Source: Myxococcales bacterium
GTDB taxonomy: Bacteria; Myxococcota_A; Polyangia; Polyangiales; Polyangiaceae
Reading direction: 5' to 3'
Assembly (NCBI GenBank): GCA_016720545.1
Contig: JADKKK010000010.1
Coordinates: forward strand, 1-64,000
DNA length: 64,000 nucleotides
Shown: positions 29,703 through 36,790 of the stretch, one piece after another
How positions within the stretch are numbered: the first letter of the stretch is position 1
How the letters are laid out: every line of letters begins with the position of its first letter
The notes under the pieces: model-generated
Database searches by the model: none
What the model was told of the DNA's origin: nothing
What the model saw: the letters and a program-made list of their open reading frames with translations, nothing else
Translations under genes and position numbers: made by a program

Positions 29703-30131
29703 ATGGCGTCGGCTCGTGAGTGGACCTTCGACGAGCTCACCGTCGGCCAGGTGGTCGACGCCTCCTATGAGATTACCCCCGACGTCTACTCCCGGTTTCT
29801 GGAAGCCTTCGGCGACTACAGCCCCATTCACACCGACGGGGAGGTCGCGCGCAGCCGGGGCTTCCTCGATCGCGTGATGCACGGCGCGATCCTGAACGGA
29901 TTCGTCTCTCACTTCGTCGGCATGGTCATGCCGGGCGCCCGGTCCCTGTTGCTCTCGACGGACCTCCGGTACGCGGCGCCGTGCTACCTCGGCGACCGAC
30001 TTCGGCTCCGCGCGACGCTCGAACAGAAGGTCGACACCATGGACGTCGTCGCCGTGCGCGTCGTCTTCGACAACGAAACTCAGAACACCGTCGCCGCACG
30101 CGGGCGGGTGCAAGTGAAGGTCGCGCGATGA
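29703..30131 (+). CDS. MaoC-like dehydratase/hydratase
   Basis: 142 residues, single hotdog domain. The hydratase-2 motif is present: FLEAFGDYSPIHTDGEVARS, with the catalytic Asp and His, then FLDRVMHGAILNGFVSHFVG. MaoC enzymes add or remove water at the 2,3-position of acyl thioesters. In this operon it probably dehydrates the ACP-bound unit. GTG 29685 overlaps the ACP stop (GTGA) and is a reasonable alternative start. It is followed by 127 bases holding two hairpin repeats, the only gap in the operon. Confidence 0.82.
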   Translation: MASAREWTFDELTVGQVVDASYEITPDVYSRFLEAFGDYSPIHTDGEVARSRGFLDRVMHGAILNGFVSHFVGMVMPGARSLLLSTDLRYAAPCYLGDRLRLRATLEQKVDTMDVVAVRVVFDNETQNTVAARGRVQVKVAR

Positions 30132-30138
30132 ACCGCCA

Positions 30139-30197
30139 CCTGAGCCCCGAAGGGGCGAACGAGCGGCCCCGAGCCGAAGCCGAGGCGGCGCATGTAC
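30139..30197 (+). repeat. Intercistronic hairpin repeat, copy B
   Basis: TGAGCCCCGAAGGGGCGAAC (stem CCCC-GAA-GGGG) then CCGAGCCGAAGCCGAGG and an ATG at about 30191. It stands directly before copy C. The second hairpin stem is not conserved here. Confidence 0.7.
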
Positions 30198-30200
30198 CGG

Positions 30201-30264
30201 CAGTGAGCCCCGCAGCGGCGAACGAAGGTCTACGCCGCCCGACCGAAGCGAGGAAGGCATGAAG
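30201..30264 (+). repeat. Intercistronic hairpin repeat, copy C
   Basis: CAGTGAGCCCCGCAGCGGCG then AACGAAGGTCTACG and CGACCGAAGCGAGG, ending at ATGAAG, the start of the SDR gene. The first stem has changed on both sides (CCGC-A-GCGG) compared with copies A and B, keeping the pairing. GAGG five bases before the ATG is a plausible ribosome site. Confidence 0.72.
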
Positions 30265-30990
30265 ACGGCCGTCGTCACGGGAGGGACGCGCGGGCTCGGC
30301 CGCGCGCTGTGCCTTTCGCTCGGTCGACGCGGCTATCACTTCGTGGCGGTCTACCATCGTGACGAGGCGGCGGCCGCCTCTCTGCGCGAAGAGGCCGGCT
30401 CTCTAGGGCTCGCGGGCAGTGTGATCCGCGGCGACCTCGCCTCGGCGCAGCTCGGCGCCGAGATCGCGGCCCTCCCCGAGGTGATCGACACGAAGAAGCT
30501 CGTGCTCGTCAACAACGCCTGCGCGCCGTTCGCTCCGCAGCCGTTCCACCTCATCACCGACGCGACGCTCGACAACCTCGTGGACACGGCCGTTCGCGGC
30601 CCCTTCCGCCTGACCCGTGGCCTCCTGCGGCCGCTCGTCCGCACGGGCGGGGTGGTCGTCAACGTGCTCTCCAGCGTCGTCGGCGCCGAGCCCGGGAACG
30701 GATTCTCCGCGTACGCGACGGCGAAATTTGGTCTCTTGGGCTTCACCCGCGCTCTGGCGGCAGAGCAGGGGCGGCGCGGACTCAAGGTGTTCTCCGTCTC
30801 GCCCGACTTCATGGATACCTCACTCACTGCGGGGTGGGATCGGGGGCTCGCCGAGAAGCTCCGCGGCGCGGCCGGCGACGACGCGCTCCCCGAGGCCGTC
30901 GCCCGTCGAATGGCGGACTTGATCGAAGACCCCGCGGTGAAGGGCTGCGGCGAAGACTACGCGATGCACGGAACGCGCCATGCTGTTTAA
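30259..30990 (+). CDS. SDR-family NAD(P)-dependent reductase
   Basis: 243 residues, classical short-chain dehydrogenase. Cofactor loop VVTGGTRGLGRALCLSLG, structural LVLVNNACAPF, catalytic Ser in NVLSSVVGAE and the Tyr/Lys pair in FSAYATAKFGLLGF. In a FkbH/ACP/MaoC setting it is expected to reduce a keto group on the ACP-bound unit, or oxidise a hydroxyl. The start ATG comes from hairpin repeat copy C; the end overlaps the MBOAT gene by 11 bases. Confidence 0.85.
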   Translation: MKTAVVTGGTRGLGRALCLSLGRRGYHFVAVYHRDEAAAASLREEAGSLGLAGSVIRGDLASAQLGAEIAALPEVIDTKKLVLVNNACAPFAPQPFHLITDATLDNLVDTAVRGPFRLTRGLLRPLVRTGGVVVNVLSSVVGAEPGNGFSAYATAKFGLLGFTRALAAEQGRRGLKVFSVSPDFMDTSLTAGWDRGLAEKLRGAAGDDALPEAVARRMADLIEDPAVKGCGEDYAMHGTRHAV

Positions 30991-32452
30991 CTCGTTTCAC
31001 TTCGTCTTCAAGTTCTTCCCCTTAGTCACGCTCGCGTTCTTTCTGACACCGCATCGGTTCCGCTGGGCGCTGCTGCTCGCGGCGAGCACCTATTTCTACG
31101 TGGTGTTTGTCCCGAAATACCTCCTGATCCTCGGCGCGCTGATCCTGGTCGACTACATCTCCGCGATCCTCATCGCGCGGCAGGAGGGCCCGTGGCGCCG
31201 GAGATGGCTCATCCTGAGCCTCCTCTCCAATATCGGGATCCTCGGGCTCTTCAAGTACTTCAACTTCTTTAACGAGAACGTGGCTGCGGTCGCGCACCTC
31301 CTTGGGTGGAATTACGGCATCAAGAACCTCACGTGGTTCTTGCCGCTGGGGCTCTCGTTCCACACCTTCCAGTCGATGGCGTACACGATCGAGGTCTATC
31401 GGCGCCGCCAGGAGCCGGAGAAACACCTCGGTATCTACGCCCTCTACGTGATGTTTTATCCGCAGGTCGTCGCGGGGCCGATCGAGCGGCCGCAGCACAT
31501 GCTCCCGCAGTTCCACGAGGAGAAGAAGTTCGACTTCGAGCGGGTCACGAGCGGTCTCCAGCTCATGGTCTGGGGAATGTTCAAGAAGGCCTTCGTGGCC
31601 GACACGCTCGCCATCATCGTCGACCAGGTGTACCTGAAGCCGCACGCCCACGAGGGCTGGTCGTTGCCGTACATGGTCTCGACCTACGCCTTCTGCTTCC
31701 AGGTCTATTGCGACTTCTCAGGCTACAGTGACGTGGCGCGGGGCGCGGGGCGAGTGATGGGTTACGAGATGGTTGAGAATTTCCGCTATCCCTTCATCGC
31801 GCAGTCCGTGGCGGAGTTCTGGCAGCGCTGGCACGTGTCGCTGTCGACCTGGTTCCGCGACTACATGTACCTCCCGCTCGTGTATTCGACGCGCGACGGC
31901 AAGGGCGCGATCCGCGTCAACATGACGTACTTCTATATTCTGCTCGTCTTCATGACGAGCGGGTTCTGGCACGGCGCGGCGTGGCATTACGGGCTCTGGG
32001 GCCTCTCCCACGGCGCCATCATCGCGACGGGCTCTCTCCTGAAGCCGATTCGGGCCAGGACCCATAAGCGACTCAATCTCGACCGATATCGTACGCTTCA
32101 CGGTCTCTACAAGGTCTTCGTGACCTTCCACATCATCTGGTTCACGTTCGTCTTGGTGCGCGCGGACTCCGTGCCCGACGCCGTGATCATCATGCGCAAC
32201 ATCATCGTCTCTCCGCTCAACCTCCGCCGTGGGTGGTCGGAGTACTGCCTGGAGAATACCTTCCAGCTCGGCGCGCTGGGGGTTCTGATCGTGGTCGTCG
32301 TCGAGAAGCTCCAGCGCACCGACGCCTGGGCGAAGCTCGAGCGAATGAAGCTCGGCTTCTCGTTCAAGCAGGTCTTCTACGCCGCGCTCGTGGTCCTGAT
32401 CATCATCGCGGCGCCCATGCTGGATCGCGCCTTCATCTACTTTCAGTTTTGA
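30980..32452 (+). CDS. MBOAT-family O-acyltransferase (AlgI-like)
   Basis: 490 residues, about ten membrane helices. MBOAT signatures are clear: FLPLGLSFHTFQSMAYTIEV, YPQVVAGPIERPQHMLPQF, FQVYCDFSGYSDVARGAGRV, EFWQRWHVSLSTWFRDYMYL and the catalytic-His block TSGFWHGAAWHYGLWGLSHG. AlgI-type MBOATs carry acyl groups across the inner membrane for O-acylation of exported glycans, usually acetyl. Here the acyl donor is probably the ACP made by the upstream genes. Partner SGNH protein is the first gene of the operon. Confidence 0.9.
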   Translation: MLFNSFHFVFKFFPLVTLAFFLTPHRFRWALLLAASTYFYVVFVPKYLLILGALILVDYISAILIARQEGPWRRRWLILSLLSNIGILGLFKYFNFFNENVAAVAHLLGWNYGIKNLTWFLPLGLSFHTFQSMAYTIEVYRRRQEPEKHLGIYALYVMFYPQVVAGPIERPQHMLPQFHEEKKFDFERVTSGLQLMVWGMFKKAFVADTLAIIVDQVYLKPHAHEGWSLPYMVSTYAFCFQVYCDFSGYSDVARGAGRVMGYEMVENFRYPFIAQSVAEFWQRWHVSLSTWFRDYMYLPLVYSTRDGKGAIRVNMTYFYILLVFMTSGFWHGAAWHYGLWGLSHGAIIATGSLLKPIRARTHKRLNLDRYRTLHGLYKVFVTFHIIWFTFVLVRADSVPDAVIIMRNIIVSPLNLRRGWSEYCLENTFQLGALGVLIVVVVEKLQRTDAWAKLERMKLGFSFKQVFYAALVVLIIIAAPMLDRAFIYFQF

Positions 32453-32459
32453 GGACACC

Positions 32460-33368
32460 ATGGTCGAAGAGTTTCTCGCGCAGATTTTCCGACGCCGGCC
32501 CACTCAGGAGAAGAAGCTGAAGGCGTTCTTCGAGCGCGAGCCCGAAGCGCTCCGCGAGCTCGACGCTTTCCTCGTGGCCTACCGCCCGATCTGGGAGGGG
32601 CCGAAAGTGGGTGGGCTCGACGGCCTCGCCGACGCCTACTCGCAGGTCGTCGGGGAAATCATGATGTGCCGCGTCGAGTTCCTTCGTACGGGGCGTTATC
32701 CGCTCGCGAGCCAGACGGAGGCGTTCGAGAGCGTGTACGCGGACGACGGCAGAATGTTGTCCTACATGCTCGGGCTCGGGGTCTCGCAGTACCTCTGGCA
32801 GGCGCACTATCGGCTCCTGTCGTTCTTCAAGGAGTGCGTCGCGGCGCAGTCTCCGAGCGCGCGCACCCTGGAGGTGGGGTCGGGGCACGGCATCCTGATT
32901 AACCACGTCGCGAGCCGCGCCTCAGCCGACGCGGTCATCGACGTGGTGGACATCAGCGCCTCGTCGATCGCGCTGTCGAAGGCGCTCCTCACGGCGACGA
33001 ACCCGGAGGTCGCCCGCCGCATTCGCTTCGTCGAGAGCGACATCGCTCGGTACGAGGCCCCGAACCCGTACGACTTCATCGTGCTCGGCGAGGTCCTCGA
33101 GCACGTGGAGGCGCCGTCCGGAATCCTCCAGGCGCTGCACCGGGTCCTCGCGGACGACGGCTCGCTCTACATCACCACCTGCGCGAACTGCCCCGCGGTG
33201 GATCACGTCTATCTGTTTCGAAACGTCGAAGAGATTCGCGAGCTCATCCGAGGCTCTGGCTTCACCATCGCGCAAGAGGTGGTGGCTCCGACGGAGGACA
33301 AGCCGCTCGAGTACCATGAGCGGCTCAAGCTCGACATCCTCTACGGGGCGCTCCTGCGGAAGGCCTAG
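32460..33368 (+). CDS. Class I SAM-dependent methyltransferase
   Basis: 302 residues; the first 120 are helical and unassigned. Then motif I SARTLEVGSGHGILINHVAS, motif II DAVIDVVDISASSIALSKAL, and the post-motif YDFIVLGEVLEHVEAPSGIL, as in UbiE/UbiG-like O- or N-methyltransferases. It is the last gene of the operon, 7 bases after the MBOAT gene. It may methylate the transferred acyl group or the acceptor. The TAG stop is contributed by the CTAG at the left end of a mobile element. Confidence 0.8.
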   Translation: MVEEFLAQIFRRRPTQEKKLKAFFEREPEALRELDAFLVAYRPIWEGPKVGGLDGLADAYSQVVGEIMMCRVEFLRTGRYPLASQTEAFESVYADDGRMLSYMLGLGVSQYLWQAHYRLLSFFKECVAAQSPSARTLEVGSGHGILINHVASRASADAVIDVVDISASSIALSKALLTATNPEVARRIRFVESDIARYEAPNPYDFIVLGEVLEHVEAPSGILQALHRVLADDGSLYITTCANCPAVDHVYLFRNVEEIRELIRGSGFTIAQEVVAPTEDKPLEYHERLKLDILYGALLRKA

Positions 33369-33676
33369 TCCCCTGGAGTCGTGGTTCGTATCAGAAGTCC
33401 GGTCTTCGGTGTCATTCCGAGGAGCGAGGGGGGGAGCGAGGGGGTGCCCCGTTTTCGGCGGCGGCGGGCCCGTCCTCAACTCGGACGTCGTTCCGCGCGG
33501 TGCAGGCGGCGCTTGCGCTCAGGGGACAGTGGTTTCGGGTGTGACCGCGCGAGAACGCCGACCTCGAACATGAGTATCCTCCCACCGCCGCCGAAAACGG
33601 GACACCCCCTCGCTCCCTTGTGGCGAAAGGCCGAGCCGCGCGACTTCTGGAAGGGATCACGCTTCCAGGGGACTAG
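33365..33676. mobile_element. MITE-like element with CTAG ends
   Basis: Ends are CTAGTCCCCTGGA and TCCAGGGGACTAG; 12-15 bases inward both sides carry AGAAGTC in inverted orientation. A second inverted pair lies inside: GGGAGCGAGGGGGTG-CCCGTTTTCGGCGGCGG around 33432-33465 against its complement at 33582-33618, with one mismatch. No transposase frame fits in 312 bases, so it is non-autonomous. CTAG at both edges looks like a 4-base target duplication. The left CTAG includes the TAG stop of the methyltransferase gene. Confidence 0.72.
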
Positions 33677-33861
33677 CAGCCCGTTGATTTACTCCCGTCG
33701 GCCCGTCGCCGCCGCATCCCGACCGCCGTCGTTGCGATCCTGCGGTGCGTGCTCACCTAGAAACGCCCACCTGGAACACGCTCCGCGCGCTCCTCAAATC
33801 GCGCCTTGGCGGGCCGGGCGCGGACGACGCCGGGCCTCGGTCCGTAAATCAACAGGCTGCT
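33675..33861. mobile_element. Second MITE-like element adjoining the first
   Basis: Inverted ends AGCAGCCCGTTGATTTAC (left) and GTAAATCAACAGGCTGCT (right) differ at a single base in 18. The 187-base body has no convincing frame. Its left end abuts or overlaps the right end of the CTAG element by two bases, so one was inserted beside or into the other. Confidence 0.6.
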
Positions 33862-33902
33862 TGACCGTCGGCAAATGTCTTTGGCCCGCGGTCGCCTCGA
33901 GG

Positions 33903-33915
33903 TTGACATTTGTCA
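33903..33915 (+). promoter_or_regulatory. TTGACA box with TGACA-TT-TGTCA dyad
   Basis: TTGACA matches the -35 consensus and lies within a perfect 12-base dyad, TGACATTTGTCA, about 40 bases before the cytochrome c-rhodanese gene. A CAAATGTC half-site is 20-30 bases upstream. No clear -10 box is seen, so this could be an operator, a promoter or a remnant of the neighbouring elements. Confidence 0.35.
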
Positions 33916-33954
33916 TGTGACGGAGGGGCCCGAAGCCCCATACACGGCGGGTCC

Positions 33955-35013
33955 ATGCCACGACGCTCCTCACTCGGCGCCTCGATTGTCGCGTCGCTCG
34001 CCCTCGCCGCCCTCGCGCTGCTGACGAGCGACTGCGCCCAAGAGGCGCCGACGGCCGAGAAGGGCAACGAGCACTACACGAAGTACTGTGCGCTGTGCCA
34101 CGGCGCCGTCGGCGAAGGGTATCGTGCCGACGACGCGCCTGCCCTCCGCAACACGACGTTCCTCACGCTGAGCACGGACGCGTTCCTCGAGCACGCCGTG
34201 CTGCGAGGCAGGCCAGGCACCACGATGAGCCCGTGGGCCAAAGACCGCGGTGGACCGCTCGACGAGACGGCCGCGCGCTCGATCGTGCTCTACTTGCGCG
34301 GGCTCGCGCCCCACGCCCCGGTCGACACCTCGGGGCTCGTCGTGCGCGGCGATCCCGCGGCGGGCGCGCCCATATACGCGGCCCGGTGCGCCGACTGCCA
34401 CGGGGCGCGGGGTGAGCTCGGTCGCTACGTGAACCTGGCCAATCCCGAGCTGTTGGCGAGCGCCAGCGACGGGTTCCTGCTCCGGTCCATCGAAGAGGGG
34501 CGGCCCGGCACACCCATGCCCGCCTTCGCTGGCACGCTGTCGCCCAAGGAGATCGCCGACGTCGTCGCGCTCGTGCGGTCGTGGCAGCGCCCGCCGGACG
34601 GCCCGCTGCCTTCCCCTCCACGCCCAGGGCAGCTCGCCGATGTGGTTTTGAATGCCACCGGTGAGAACGCAAGCTTTCCCGGGGTCGCGCGCTTCGTGCC
34701 GGCCGACACCGTGAAGGCCGCGCTCGACCAGCGCCGGCGCCTCGTGCTCCTCGACGCGCGCCCCCCCTACGACTACGCCCGCGCACACGTCAGCGGGGCC
34801 GTGAGCACTCCCTTCTACGAGGCGGCCGACTACGCGTCTCAGCTCCCTCGAAATGCCCCGATCGTGGCTTATTGCGGGTGCCCGCACGCCGAGTCGGGAC
34901 AGGCCGTCGACACGCTGAAGGGCCTCGGCTACTCGACGGTGTACGTGCTCGACGAGGGCTTCACCGTGTGGCGCGAACGAGGGTATCCGGTGCGCGGCGG
35001 GGCCAAGCCTTGA
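33955..35013 (+). CDS. Dihaem cytochrome c lipoprotein with C-terminal rhodanese domain
   Basis: 352 residues. Lipoprotein signal SIVASLALAALALLTSDC. Two cytochrome c domains follow with CALCH (about residue 37) and CADCH (about 145) for haem attachment, and Met-containing tails (GTTMSPW, GTPMPAF) that can give the sixth ligand. The last 120 residues are a rhodanese domain (RRLVLLDARPPYDYARAHVS) with active-site Cys in IVAYCGCPHAESG. Together this suggests periplasmic transfer of electrons and sulfane sulfur. ATG 33955 is chosen because it sits just before the signal. The tryptophanase gene follows 58 bases later. Confidence 0.78.
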   Translation: MPRRSSLGASIVASLALAALALLTSDCAQEAPTAEKGNEHYTKYCALCHGAVGEGYRADDAPALRNTTFLTLSTDAFLEHAVLRGRPGTTMSPWAKDRGGPLDETAARSIVLYLRGLAPHAPVDTSGLVVRGDPAAGAPIYAARCADCHGARGELGRYVNLANPELLASASDGFLLRSIEEGRPGTPMPAFAGTLSPKEIADVVALVRSWQRPPDGPLPSPPRPGQLADVVLNATGENASFPGVARFVPADTVKAALDQRRRLVLLDARPPYDYARAHVSGAVSTPFYEAADYASQLPRNAPIVAYCGCPHAESGQAVDTLKGLGYSTVYVLDEGFTVWRERGYPVRGGAKP

Positions 35014-35071
35014 ACGACCACGACACCGCCGTCGAGCGACGAGGGCACGTCGCCCGCGTGGAGGATTGCCT

Positions 35072-36451
35072 GTGAAGACCATCATCGAACCCTTTCGCAT
35101 CAAGTCGGTCGAGCCCATTCGCATGAGCACGCGGGAGGAGCGAGAGGCCGCCCTTCAGGAGGCGGGGTACAACCTCTTCGCGCTGCGCTCGCGAGACGTG
35201 ATGATCGATCTCCTCACCGACTCGGGCACGGGGGCGATGAGCGCCGAGCAGTGGGCGGCGCTCCAGCGTGGCGACGAGAGCTACGCTGGCTCGCCTTCGT
35301 TCACCAGGTTCGAGTCGGCGGTGAAGACGCTCTTCCCCTTCAAGCACGTGATCCCTACGCACCAGGGCCGCGCCGCCGAGAAGATCCTCTTCTCGGTGAT
35401 AGGCGGGCCGGGGAAAGTGTTCCCGAACAATACCCACTTCGACACCACGCGCGCGAACATCGAGCACACGGGTGCGCGCGCGCTCGACCTCGTCATCGCC
35501 GAGGGGCGCGTCCCGTCGCTCGAGCACCCCTTCAAAGGGAACATGGATCTCGGCGCGCTCGACGCGGCGATCCGCGTGCACGGCGCAGAGAACATCCCCG
35601 CGGTGCTGGTCACCATCACCAACAACTCGGGGGGCGGGCAGCCGGTGAGCCTCGAGAACCTGCGCGGTGTGCGCGCCGTGTGCGATCGCTACCGGCTTCC
35701 GCTCGTTCTCGACGGGTGCCGCTTCGCGGAGAATGCCTGGTTCATCCGCGAGCGCGAGCCCGCGTGCGCGCACATGAGCGTGCCCGACATCGTGCGCGAG
35801 GTGGCGGCGCTCGCGGACGGCATGACGATGTCGGCGAAGAAGGACGGCCTCGCGAACATCGGCGGGTGGCTCGCGATGAACGACGACGAGCTCGCGCGTA
35901 AGTGCCGCAACGTGCTAATCCTCACCGAGGGATTCCCCACCTACGGGGGGCTCGCGGGCCGCGATCTCGAGGCGATCGCGCAGGGGCTCGCCGAGGTCGT
36001 CGACCACGACTACCTGCGCTACAGAGCCCGCTCCACGGCCTACCTCGGCGACGCGCTCCGCGCGGCCGGCGTGCCCATCGTCGTGCCGACCGGCGGCCAC
36101 GCGGTGTACATCGACGCGCGCGGCATGCTGCCGCACATCCCGCCGTTGGCCTACCCGGGGCAGGCGCTGGCGGTCGCGCTCTACCGAGAGGGTGGCGTAC
36201 GCGGCTGCGAGATCGGCACGGTGATGTTCGGGCGTCAGGCTGACGGCAGCGAGCGGGCCGCTGCGATGGACCTCGTCCGCCTCGCGATCCCCCGCCGCAC
36301 GTACACGCAGAGCCACATCGACTACGTGGCCGAGGTGGCGCGCGAGGTGGCCACGCGGCGCGAGTCGTTGACGGGCTACCGCATCGTCGAGGAGCCGCCG
36401 CAGCTCCGGCACTTCACCTCCCGCTTCGCGCCCGTCGCCTCCTCTCACTAG
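35072..36451 (+). CDS. tnaA: Tryptophanase
   Basis: 459 residues, PLP-dependent beta-eliminating lyase cleaving tryptophan to indole, pyruvate and ammonia. GTG 35072 has GGAGG eight bases upstream. Family blocks: PFRIKSVEPIRMSTREEREA, DLLTDSGTGAMSAEQWAAL, IPTHQGRAAEKILF, the PLP Lys in MTMSAKKDGLANIGG and TEGFPTYGGLAGRDLEA. Residues that separate it from tyrosine phenol-lyase favour tryptophanase: Asp in HFDTTR (lyase has Thr) and Ile in CEIGTVMFG (lyase has Arg). No TnaC-like leader peptide was found upstream. The TAG stop lies in the CTAG end of a mobile element. Confidence 0.82.
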   Translation: MKTIIEPFRIKSVEPIRMSTREEREAALQEAGYNLFALRSRDVMIDLLTDSGTGAMSAEQWAALQRGDESYAGSPSFTRFESAVKTLFPFKHVIPTHQGRAAEKILFSVIGGPGKVFPNNTHFDTTRANIEHTGARALDLVIAEGRVPSLEHPFKGNMDLGALDAAIRVHGAENIPAVLVTITNNSGGGQPVSLENLRGVRAVCDRYRLPLVLDGCRFAENAWFIREREPACAHMSVPDIVREVAALADGMTMSAKKDGLANIGGWLAMNDDELARKCRNVLILTEGFPTYGGLAGRDLEAIAQGLAEVVDHDYLRYRARSTAYLGDALRAAGVPIVVPTGGHAVYIDARGMLPHIPPLAYPGQALAVALYREGGVRGCEIGTVMFGRQADGSERAAAMDLVRLAIPRRTYTQSHIDYVAEVAREVATRRESLTGYRIVEEPPQLRHFTSRFAPVASSH

Positions 36452-36619
36452 AGCGCCGAACCGCTCGATTCGGGCGGCTTCTTCGCTCGGCGTTTCGACG
36501 AGTTACGTCGCCGTGCTTCGTGGCTTCTCCTCGGCTGACAGCAGCAGGACTCGTCGTCGCGCTCGCGGGGCTCGCAGCTCGGCGAAAATCCTCGCTCATC
36601 GAGCGGTTCGGCGCTCTAG
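36448..36619. mobile_element. MITE-like element with CTAG ends at the tnaA stop codon
   Basis: 172 bases bounded by CTAGAGCGCCGAACCGCTCG and its exact complement; the inverted ends match over 22 bases. No transposase frame is present. CTAG at each edge looks like a duplicated target. The left CTAG holds the TAG stop of tnaA, the same arrangement as at 33365, but the terminal sequence is different, so it belongs to another family. Confidence 0.75.
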
Positions 36620-36705
36620 CGGCCCAGCCAGCGAGCCAGGTCTCGGTTCAGTGGGTGTCGCGGCCCAGCACCCGTCTGCGAGGCCCCTCGGGAGAGCCCG
36701 CAAAC

Positions 36706-36734
36706 TTGACACAGGCGCCCACGTGGGACGATCC
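36706..36734 (+). promoter_or_regulatory. Possible sigma-70-type promoter
   Basis: TTGACA at 36706-36711 is an exact -35 box in GC-rich sequence, 80 bases before the PEGA-like gene that opens a four-gene operon. Seventeen bases on, CGATCC is a poor -10. Weak support overall. Confidence 0.3.
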
Positions 36735-36790
36735 TGCGGAGGGCGGCTCGCTCAGCGGCGGTGTCGGCCCCTTAGGAAGAGAGAGACTCC

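Noticed and set aside
26446..33368. A conventional polyketide or fatty-acid gene cluster
   Set aside because: There is no ketosynthase, malonyl transferase or thioesterase domain in the operon, so chain extension is unlikely.
35014..35071. TnaC-like leader peptide before tryptophanase
   Set aside because: No short frame with a Trp and a stalling Pro end is present in this 58-base gap.
35072..36451. Tyrosine phenol-lyase
   Set aside because: The positions that define the phenol-lyase (Thr and Arg) are Asp and Ile here, as in tryptophanase.
36414..36599. Small minus-strand gene downstream of tnaA
   Set aside because: It lies inside the CTAG-flanked inverted-repeat element and has Arg-rich, non-protein-like content.
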